A stretch of 6,064 nucleotides of DNA, from the NCBI GenBank assembly GCA_946481625.1, contig CAMLOZ010000237.1:1-6064 (forward strand). The letters are read 5' to 3'. The stretch comes from an uncultured Haloferula sp. (GTDB taxonomy: Bacteria > Verrucomicrobiota > Verrucomicrobiae > Verrucomicrobiales > Akkermansiaceae). A program made the translations under genes and the position numbers. The notes beneath the pieces were generated by a model. That model made no database searches, had not been told where the DNA came from, and saw only the letters and a program-made list of their open reading frames with translations. This document shows positions 1 through 5,430 of the stretch, piece by piece (the first letter of the stretch is position 1; every line of letters begins with the position of its first letter).

Positions 1-1065
1 CGCCGGATCGGCATCGAGATCCAGAAGATCTGCAAAACCATCCCCGGCTTCGAGGATTGCAAGCTCGACCAGACCTCTTCGATCCCGCAGCTCCGGATCG
101 AGGTGGACCGGGACCGGGCGCGCGCCTACGGCATCGCCCCGGGCCATCTCAACGAGCAGCTCTCGGCACTCGTCGGCGGCAAGGAGATCGCCGAGTTGCG
201 CGATGGCCAGCGCTCGGTGAACCTCGTCACCCGCTTGCCGCTCGAATGGCGCGACTCGCCCGGAAGGATCTCGCAGATCCCCATGGAGACGGGGAACGGC
301 CAGCGCGTCCCGCTTTCGCTCGTTGCCGATGTCCGGGAAGCGAAAGGTCCGAACGTCATCTTCCGGGAGGACAGCCAGCGCCGCTTCGCGCTGGCGATCA
401 AGCCGACCGTCCGCGACGTTTCGACCCTCGTCGGCAAGCTCCAGGAGGAGGTGAAGGCAAAGGTGAAGCTGCCGGAAGGCTACTTCCTCAAGTTCGAGGG
501 AGAGTTCCAGGCGCAGGAGGATGCCACCCGGCGGATCTCGATCTTCACCGGCGTCATCCTGCTGGTGATCGGCTTCCTGCTTTACGGCTATTTCCGTACG
601 CCCTTCTTCGCGATCCAGGTGCTCTGCGATATCCCGCTCGCGATCGTGGGCGGACTGGTGCTGACCTACTTCAAACTGAACAACATCAGCATCGCCACGC
701 TGGTCGGCTTCATCGCCGTGGCCGGTGTGGCGGCACGGAACAGCATCATGCTGATCAGCCACTACCTCCACCTGATGCAGCACGAGGGGGAGAAATTCAC
801 GAAGGCGATGGTGATCCGCGGCACGAAGGAACGGCTCGTTCCGGTGCTGATGACCGCGTTGTCCGCGGGCATCGGTCTCATCCCGCTGGTAATGGCGGCC
901 GATCAACCGGGCAAGGAGATCCTGCACCCGGTGGCCGTGGTCATCGTGGGCGGACTGGTCACCAGCACGCTCTTAGGGCTGGGGGTGACTCCCGCGGTCT
1001 TCTTTACCTTCGGGCGGAAGGCCGCCGCCAAGTCCATCGAACTCGAATCCGCAGCATCCCACTGA
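1..1065 (+). CDS. Heavy-metal RND efflux pump inner-membrane subunit (CusA/CzcA type), C-terminal 354 residues, 5' truncated
   Basis: The reading frame is open from the first base to a TGA at 1063-1065, so the gene began upstream; the GTG at 103 is an internal codon. Such pumps are about 1,040 residues long, so roughly the last third is present. Residues 1-178 are the end of the second periplasmic porter domain, including a segment ending DRDRARAYGI that is typical of RND porter repeats. Five hydrophobic segments follow, matching TM8-TM12: about 179-198, 202-224, 229-256, 279-299 and 310-337. TM10 carries GVAARNSIMLISHY, a pattern I associate with the heavy-metal (HME) RND branch rather than drug pumps. 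Known family role: proton-driven export of Cu/Ag or Zn/Co/Cd with an adaptor and an outer-membrane channel. The exact metal cannot be read here, because the usual TM4 diagnostic residues lie outside the window. The cytoplasmic tail is short (about 17 residues) and lacks a His-rich extension. Confidence 0.93.
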   Translation, partial: RRIGIEIQKICKTIPGFEDCKLDQTSSIPQLRIEVDRDRARAYGIAPGHLNEQLSALVGGKEIAELRDGQRSVNLVTRLPLEWRDSPGRISQIPMETGNGQRVPLSLVADVREAKGPNVIFREDSQRRFALAIKPTVRDVSTLVGKLQEEVKAKVKLPEGYFLKFEGEFQAQEDATRRISIFTGVILLVIGFLLYGYFRTPFFAIQVLCDIPLAIVGGLVLTYFKLNNISIATLVGFIAVAGVAARNSIMLISHYLHLMQHEGEKFTKAMVIRGTKERLVPVLMTALSAGIGLIPLVMAADQPGKEILHPVAVVIVGGLVTSTLLGLGVTPAVFFTFGRKAAAKSIELESAASH

Positions 1066-1151
1066 ATTTCCAGAGCCGAAGCCCGTCTCATCGAAGAGCG
1101 CACGCCAAGGCGAATCCTGACAACACCGACAATCGACAACCAAGAAACCAT

Positions 1152-1688
1152 ATGAAAACCAACATCAGCATCCTGCTCGCCGTCTTCGGCCTCGTCTTCT
1201 CCCCGGCCCTTCGCGCCGCAGAACACGACCACGACCACAAGGAAGGCGAAGCCAAGGAGCACGTCCATGAACACGGCAAGAAGGAAGCCGGCCCGAACGG
1301 CGGACGGATCGTTACCTCCACCGAGCCGCACTTCGAGTTTTTCGTCACGCCGGAGCGCAAGGTGAAGATCACCTTCCTCGGCGAGGACGGCAAGCCGGTC
1401 GCCCTGAAGGAGCAAACCGTCACCGCGATCGGTGGCGAGCGTGCGAAGCCGACCAAGCTCGCCTTTGCCAAGGACGGCGAGTCTCTTGTTTCCGACAAGC
1501 CGCTACCCGAAGGCAAGGAGCTGCCGATCGTGCTTCAGGTGAAAATGGCTCCGGACGCGAAGACCGTGACGGAGAAGTTCAACGTCAACCTCGCCGATTG
1601 CCCGACCTGCAAGTTCAAGGAGTACGCCTGTGTCTGCGAGCACGGTCATGAAGGGCATGATCACGGCCACAAGGGTCACGACCATTGA
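1152..1688 (+). CDS. Secreted His-rich protein with C-terminal Cys cluster, putative periplasmic metal-binding protein
   Basis: 178 residues. The ATG at 1152 is chosen because it begins a clean signal peptide: a positive start (MKT), a hydrophobic core at residues 5-18 and a likely cleavage after the ALRA or ALRAA motif at 19-23. The mature N-terminus is rich in His and acidic residues (H25, H27, H29, H37, H39, H41). A compact middle (about 47-147) begins GPNGGRI and contains FLGEDGKPV; it looks like a small beta domain, similar in flavour to the His-rich N-terminal regions of some CusB/CzcB adaptors. The C-terminus has CPTC (C150, C153), CVC (C160, C162) and then H164, H166, H169, H171, H173, H176 and H178. 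Two His clusters and four Cys after a heavy-metal pump suggest periplasmic binding or delivery of a soft metal. This is inferred from composition and context; I do not recognise a named family. No Shine-Dalgarno precedes the start. The same frame runs open upstream through the RND gene, but that part is a shadow. Confidence 0.85.
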   Translation: MKTNISILLAVFGLVFSPALRAAEHDHDHKEGEAKEHVHEHGKKEAGPNGGRIVTSTEPHFEFFVTPERKVKITFLGEDGKPVALKEQTVTAIGGERAKPTKLAFAKDGESLVSDKPLPEGKELPIVLQVKMAPDAKTVTEKFNVNLADCPTCKFKEYACVCEHGHEGHDHGHKGHDH

Positions 1689-1703
1689 TTTTGCCCGGAT
1701 TTC

Positions 1704-1733
1704 GCGGGCGGCACCGGCGTGATGGCCGCCCGC
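1704..1733 (+). terminator. GC-rich hairpin after the His-rich gene; possible weak terminator or transcript-stabilising stem
   Basis: A perfect 9-base inverted repeat has GCGGGCGGC at 1704-1712 and GCCGCCCGC at 1725-1733, with a 12-base loop, starting 15 bases after the stop codon of the His-rich gene. No T-run follows (the next bases are ACTACGGGA), so it is not a classical intrinsic terminator. It could be an attenuating or stabilising stem that separates the RND/His-rich part from the genes downstream. The repeat is seen directly; its function is inferred. A shorter competing stem (GCCCG at 1693-1697 with CGGGC at 1705-1709) shares the left arm. Confidence 0.35.
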
Positions 1734-1750
1734 ACTACGGGAATATCACC

Positions 1751-1782
1751 TTGACCCGATACTCCCATAGGTGCGACTTGTT
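1751..1782 (+). promoter_or_regulatory. Possible promoter with a MerR-like operator before the Cys-rich gene (weak)
   Basis: TTGACC at 1751-1756 is a good -35 match. The surrounding ACCT...AGGT ends (1748-1772) and the ACCCGATACTCCCATAGGT stretch (1754-1772) loosely resemble promoters controlled by heavy-metal MerR regulators, in which the operator fills a long 19-20 base spacer. The dyad is poor: only the outer three bases of each arm of the 19-base stretch pair. The -10 candidate at that distance (ACTTGT, 1776-1781) is also weak. A start site there would leave almost no leader before the ATG at 1789. Placement after a hairpin and before a new gene is sensible, but this is a tentative call. 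Confidence 0.18.
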
Positions 1783-1788
1783 CCAGTG

Positions 1789-2163
1789 ATGCGACGGGCG
1801 ATTGCAGCATTCCTGCTGGCCTGCCTCGGGATGATGCTCCCGCTGGCAGCCGCTCCCGTGCGCATTTGCCTGATCGAGAACAAGATCATGGAGGCGGGGG
1901 ACAAGCCCTGCTGCCCGAAGTGCAAGAAGGAGACGAAGCACGATTCCGGGTGTTGTGTGCAGTTGGAGGAACTTCCCGATGCCCCGCTGGCGGGATTTCC
2001 TGAGGGAGTGCCGCCCTTGACGGTGGTGGATCTTCCGCCGCAGACCTTCCTCCTGCCACCGGTGGCGCTGGTTCCGGTGGAATTGTTTTCCGCCGCTGCG
2101 CCGATCCGCGGGCCGGACGAGCCCTGCAGGCTGCGGGCGAAATTGGGAGTGTGGAGACTGTGA
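1789..2163 (+). CDS. Small secreted Cys-rich protein (CCPxC...CC), function unknown, candidate metal-binding
   Basis: 124 residues from ATG 1789. In-frame GTG codons at 1771 and 1786 are possible starts, but they would add non-signal residues before the MRR positive start, and none of the three has a clear ribosome site. Residues 1-22 form a signal peptide (MRR, a hydrophobic core and an LAAA motif near the cleavage site). The mature part has C27, then a compact cluster C41, C42, P43, C45, then H51 and C55, C56 set among lysines. This is followed by a Pro/Leu/Val-rich low-complexity stretch (about 62-105) and C113 near the end. The clustered cysteines suggest metal binding or disulfide-linked structure in the periplasm, which fits the neighbouring metal pump and His-rich protein. 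I do not recognise the family and assign no function. Codon use looks like that of its neighbours. It could instead be a lipoprotein-like or cell-surface protein, but no standard lipobox is seen (C12 lies inside the hydrophobic core). Confidence 0.72.
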   Translation: MRRAIAAFLLACLGMMLPLAAAPVRICLIENKIMEAGDKPCCPKCKKETKHDSGCCVQLEELPDAPLAGFPEGVPPLTVVDLPPQTFLLPPVALVPVELFSAAAPIRGPDEPCRLRAKLGVWRL

Positions 2164-2248
2164 AGCGCCGGCCTTGAGCCGTCGTCCGGTCGCGTTCCGG
2201 CGGCCGTTTCACCGCCCTTGAAGGGGCGTCCTCTCTCCCGATTTCACC
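2164..2248 (+). other. 85-base intergenic leader before the ABC export cassette, with small GC-rich stems
   Basis: Two modest inverted repeats are seen. The arms CGCCGG (2166-2171) and CCGGCG (2197-2202 region) can pair. A short stem-loop at 2213-2228 pairs CGCCC with GGGCG across a TTGAAG loop and is followed by a pyrimidine-rich run (TCCTCTCTCCC). The second sits about 20 bases before the adaptor start codon. No -35/-10 pair or Shine-Dalgarno is evident. In DNA this GC-rich such stems arise often by chance, so I claim only that the leader is structured and may carry a weak terminator for the upstream gene. Confidence 0.25.
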
Positions 2249-3607
2249 ATGACTCCATCCCTTGATTCGCTCACGCGCCGTGAGCCCGAAACCCGGGCCG
2301 TCCGCCGGATACCCGCCTGGGTGATCCCGCTGGGGCTGCTTGCGGGCTTCGCCTTGCTCTTCCTCGCCCTCTTCCGCGACCGGTTGCTGCCCGCACCGGC
2401 AGTGACCACCGCCATCGTCCTCGCGACCTCGAGCCAGGAGGGCGAGGCTGCTACGACCTCAAACAGCGGCAGCATGCTCTTCCAAGCCAGCGGCTGGATC
2501 GAACCCGATCCCCTGCCGGTGAAGGCGACCGCACTAATCGACGGCGTGATCGACCAAGTCCATGTACTCGAAGGCCAGGCGGTGAAACAGGGCGAGTTGC
2601 TGGCAACCTTGATCGATGCCGACGCCAAGCTCGCGCTCGCCTCGGCCGAACGAAGCCATGCCGCGCTCGTCTCCGACCGCACCGCCCACCGCGCGATGGT
2701 GGAGACCTTGAAGAAGAGGCTGCAAGGGATGGTCACGCGAATCGCGGCCGCAAAGACATCGCAAGACGAAGCGGAAGACCGGTATTCCCGGGTGAAGGAT
2801 CTCAAGGGAGCGATCTCCACCGCCGATGTCGTCTCCGCGCGGCTCCGCTACGAGCGGGAACGTTCGCTGCATTTGTCGGCGCAATCGGAAGCCGCGGAAC
2901 TCGAAGCGGAGATCAACCGGGTGAATCTGGAAACCGACGCCAGGTCCGACCAGATCGAAGTCGCCGCCGTCGCCGTCCAGCAGGCCAAGCTCGCCTTGGA
3001 CCGAACCCGGATCGCATCTCCCATCTCCGGACGGGTCCTGCGCCTGGCGGCGGCACCGGGGCAAAAGAAGATGCTGCTGATGGACGACCCCGATAGCTCG
3101 ACCATCGCCATCCTCTACGACCCGGCGAAACTCCAGGTCCGGGTGGACGTGCCACTTGCGGATGCGGCAAGGCTTAGCGTGGGGCAGAAGACAAAGGTCC
3201 GCTGCAGTCTCCTGCCCGACACGATCTTCCCGGGTGAAGTGACCCGCATCACCGGGGAGGCGGACCTGCAGCGGAACACCCTGCAGGCAAAGGTGCGGAT
3301 CGAGAATCCCACCGAGCAATTGCGGCCCGAGATGCTCTGCCGCGTGGAATTCCTGGGCAGCGATGCGGCGGGCTCCGGCACCACGGGATCCTTGACCTCC
3401 TGGGCACCGGAAAGCGCCGTCGAGAACGGAAGCGTGTGGGTCTGCGATCCGGAGACGAAACGGGTCACCAAGCGCGCCGTGCAGGCCACCGTGGAAAAAC
3501 GGGAGGGCATGGTGCGGATCGCCGCAGGTCTTCGTCCCGGCGAACAAGTCGTCGTCTCCCCGCAAGGCCTGCGCGAGGGCCAGCGGGTCAAACCAAAGAT
3601 GCCATGA
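2249..3607 (+). CDS. HlyD/MacA-family periplasmic adaptor (membrane fusion protein) of an ABC exporter
   Basis: 452 residues. It has a cytoplasmic N-terminus of about 22 residues, then one transmembrane anchor (about 23-42), so it is an inner-membrane-tethered periplasmic protein. The first half-lipoyl segment is at about 92-123 (LIDGVIDQVHVLEGQAV core). A long Ala/Glu/Arg-rich alpha-helical hairpin follows at about 124-252. The second half-lipoyl segment is at 252-271 (RTRIASPISGRVLRL), the classic MFP signature. A beta-barrel domain (about 294-368) and a membrane-proximal domain (about 385-449, with the GLRPGEQVVV motif) complete the family layout. Such adaptors bridge an inner-membrane transporter and an outer-membrane channel. 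The stop codon overlaps the ATPase start by ATGA, placing it in one unit with the ABC genes rather than with the RND pump. ATG 2249 lacks a Shine-Dalgarno, but no better start exists and it gives a sensible N-terminus before the anchor. Substrate is unknown. Confidence 0.93.
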   Translation: MTPSLDSLTRREPETRAVRRIPAWVIPLGLLAGFALLFLALFRDRLLPAPAVTTAIVLATSSQEGEAATTSNSGSMLFQASGWIEPDPLPVKATALIDGVIDQVHVLEGQAVKQGELLATLIDADAKLALASAERSHAALVSDRTAHRAMVETLKKRLQGMVTRIAAAKTSQDEAEDRYSRVKDLKGAISTADVVSARLRYERERSLHLSAQSEAAELEAEINRVNLETDARSDQIEVAAVAVQQAKLALDRTRIASPISGRVLRLAAAPGQKKMLLMDDPDSSTIAILYDPAKLQVRVDVPLADAARLSVGQKTKVRCSLLPDTIFPGEVTRITGEADLQRNTLQAKVRIENPTEQLRPEMLCRVEFLGSDAAGSGTTGSLTSWAPESAVENGSVWVCDPETKRVTKRAVQATVEKREGMVRIAAGLRPGEQVVVSPQGLREGQRVKPKMP

Positions 3608-4284
3608 CCGAGATCATGATCCATTGCCGCGGCATTTCGAAGAGCTACCGGAAAGGCAGCACGGTCGTCACACCCTTGGAAAAGCTCGACCTGGAAGTGG
3701 CCAAGGGCGAGTTCCTGGCGCTCATGGGCCCTTCGGGTTCCGGGAAAACCACGCTGCTCAACCTGCTGTCCGGGATCGATTCGCCGAGCGAGGGTTCGCT
3801 GCTCATTGGCGGTAAGGACATCGCAACCTTCTCCCGGCGCGAGCTGACGAAGTGGCGCGCGAACCACGTGGGCTACATCTTCCAGCTCTATCACCTCGTG
3901 CCCGTGCTGAGCGCCTTCGAGAACGTGGAACTTCCCCTGTTGCTCGCTCCGATGTCGCGCAAGGAGCGGCGTTCACGGGTGGAGTCCGCGCTCGAACTCG
4001 TCGGACTCGGGAACCGCATGCACCACACGCCTTCCGAACTTTCCGGCGGCCAGGAGCAGCGGGTCGCCATCGCCCGGGCCCTGGTGGCGAACCCCGAATT
4101 GCTGGTGGCAGACGAGCCGACCGGCGACCTCGACCGTGAATCGGCAATCCGGATCCTCGACCTGTTGCGACAGCTTTCCAGCGACCACGGCAAGACCATC
4201 GTGATGGTAACGCACGACCCCCGTGCCGCGGAAGCTGCCGACCGAACCCTGCATCTGGAGAAAGGCCAGCTCATCCTACCATGA
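3604..4284 (+). CDS. ABC transporter ATP-binding protein, MacB/LolD class
   Basis: 226 residues, the normal size for a stand-alone MacB/LolD/DevA-type ATPase. The full motif set is visible: Walker A GPSGSGKTT at 42-50, Q-loop glutamine Q94 in GYIFQLYHLVP, ABC signature LSGGQ at 146-150, Walker B LLVADEP at 166-172 with catalytic E171, D-loop GDLD at 174-177 and switch histidine H204 in VTHD. It should therefore be an active ATPase. The GYIFQ...LVP Q-loop region is typical of ATPases serving FtsX/MacB mechanotransmission permeases. The ATG at 3604 overlaps the adaptor stop (ATGA), and the gene's own stop overlaps the next start in the same way, pointing to translational coupling. The frame is open further upstream, but that stretch lies inside the adaptor gene and lacks homology-like sequence. 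The residue after LSGGQ is E where many relatives have Q or K; this is outside the catalytic set. Confidence 0.96.
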   Translation: MTEIMIHCRGISKSYRKGSTVVTPLEKLDLEVAKGEFLALMGPSGSGKTTLLNLLSGIDSPSEGSLLIGGKDIATFSRRELTKWRANHVGYIFQLYHLVPVLSAFENVELPLLLAPMSRKERRSRVESALELVGLGNRMHHTPSELSGGQEQRVAIARALVANPELLVADEPTGDLDRESAIRILDLLRQLSSDHGKTIVMVTHDPRAAEAADRTLHLEKGQLILP

Positions 4285-5429
4285 GTGCCGTCCTCAACCT
4301 ACTACGTTTATCGTGGGTTCAGCTCACGCGCCACAAGGTGCGCTCGCTGCTCACAATCCTCGGCGTGGCGACCGGGATGTTTCTCTTCACCGCGGTGGAA
4401 TCGCTCCAGAGCGCGCTGGCGAAGGCCACGGAGGAGACGGCGGCGGACACGACGCTGGTGGTCTACCGCCAGAACCGCTTCTGTCCTTCCGCGAGCAAGC
4501 TGCCCGAACACTATGCCGACGAGATCCGGCGGATCCCCGGGGTGCGAGAGGTGATCCCCGTGCAAATCGTTGTGAACAACTGCGGTGCCTCGCTGGACGT
4601 GATCACCTTCCGAGGTGTTCCGGACGATCAGCTCGAGAAATTCGCTCCCGAGATCCGTGTGATCGCGGGCAGCATGCAGGAGTGGAAGGACCGTGGTGAC
4701 GGCGCCTTGCTCGGCGAAGTGTTCGCGAACCGCCGCGGCCTGAAGCCCGGGGACCGCTTCGATGGTGCCGGTGTCACCGTGACCGTGGCGGCGATCATCG
4801 ATTCGCCTTTCCCTCAGGACAACAATGTCGCCTACGTGAAGCTGCCTTTCCTGCAGCGCGCGTCCAAGATCGGCTTGGGGACGGTCACGCAATTCAACGT
4901 GCGGGTGAATGCATCGAAGGATCTGACACCGGTCGCGAAGGCGATCGACGAACAGTTCCAGTCCGACTCCCAGCCCACGGACACCCGGCCGGAGAAGGCG
5001 TTTTTCGCGGAGTCCGCCTCGCAGTTGATTCAATTGATCGGCTTCACCCGCTGGCTCGGCATCGGCGCGGTGATCGCGGTGGCGGCGCTGGTCGCGAATT
5101 CGTTGCTGCTGGTGGTGCGGGGGCGGGTGAAGGAGAATGCGGTGCTGCGCACGCTCGGGTATCCGGGCCGGGCGATCGGCTGCCTCGTGGTGAGCGAGGG
5201 CGGCATGCTCGGCTTGGCGGGAGGGATCGCCGGCGTGCTTCTCTCGGCGGGCTTCCTCCATTGGCAGAGTTTCACCATGGGCAACGAGGGGCAGACCTTG
5301 TCCGTGCAGCCGGACCTGATGGTGATCCTTACGGGTATCGCCGCCGCCTTGCTGTTAGGCATTGTTGCCTCGCTTTGGCCCGCCGTGCAGGCGATCCGCC
5401 AGCCCATCGTGAAGAACCTGAGAAGCTGA
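4281..5429 (+). CDS. FtsX/MacB-family ABC transporter permease (first of two)
   Basis: 382 residues with the four-helix FtsX/MacB plan: TM1 at about 21-40, a periplasmic MacB-type core domain at about 41-250, then three helices at about 253-279, 298-328 and 346-369. The link RGRVKENAVLRTLGYPG (280-296), between TM2 and TM3, matches the cytoplasmic coupling segment of this family, which normally reads close to R.+E.A.LR.LG. Such permeases do not form a conventional channel; they transmit ATP-driven motion to the periplasm, as MacB, LolCE and FtsX do. The periplasmic domain has two cysteines, C68 and C101, which could form a disulfide. The start ATG overlaps the ATPase stop. A weak purine stretch (GGAGAAAGG near 4257-4265) is too far upstream to be a good ribosome site, consistent with coupling. 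Substrate is unknown. Confidence 0.93.
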   Translation: MSAVLNLLRLSWVQLTRHKVRSLLTILGVATGMFLFTAVESLQSALAKATEETAADTTLVVYRQNRFCPSASKLPEHYADEIRRIPGVREVIPVQIVVNNCGASLDVITFRGVPDDQLEKFAPEIRVIAGSMQEWKDRGDGALLGEVFANRRGLKPGDRFDGAGVTVTVAAIIDSPFPQDNNVAYVKLPFLQRASKIGLGTVTQFNVRVNASKDLTPVAKAIDEQFQSDSQPTDTRPEKAFFAESASQLIQLIGFTRWLGIGAVIAVAALVANSLLLVVRGRVKENAVLRTLGYPGRAIGCLVVSEGGMLGLAGGIAGVLLSAGFLHWQSFTMGNEGQTLSVQPDLMVILTGIAAALLLGIVASLWPAVQAIRQPIVKNLRS

Positions 5430-5430
5430 C

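Noticed and set aside
57..1151. A long open frame that would fuse about 365 residues in front of the His-rich protein.
   Set aside because: It overlaps the RND pump in another frame, and its translation is a low-complexity Arg/Gly/Pro-rich shadow. The real protein starts with a signal peptide at 1152.
1735..1941. Minus-strand frame of 68 codons across the 1689-1788 gap and the Cys-rich gene.
   Set aside because: It lies mostly antisense to a gene with a signal peptide and patterned cysteines, has no recognisable domain and no neighbours on that strand.
2534..3565. Minus-strand frame of 343 codons antisense to the adaptor gene.
   Set aside because: It shows no domain signature and is explained as a shadow of the adaptor, whose lipoyl and hairpin regions are unambiguous.
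4308..5261. Minus-strand frame of 317 codons antisense to the first permease.
   Set aside because: Its His/Arg/Glu-rich composition is typical of an antisense shadow in GC-rich DNA; the plus-strand frame has clear FtsX/MacB features.
973..5359. Rare TTA leucine codons, two of them in a TTAGG context (973-977 and 5355-5359).
   Set aside because: Only three in-frame TTA codons were noticed, one of them not followed by GG. That is too few to argue for regulation or transfer from this window alone.
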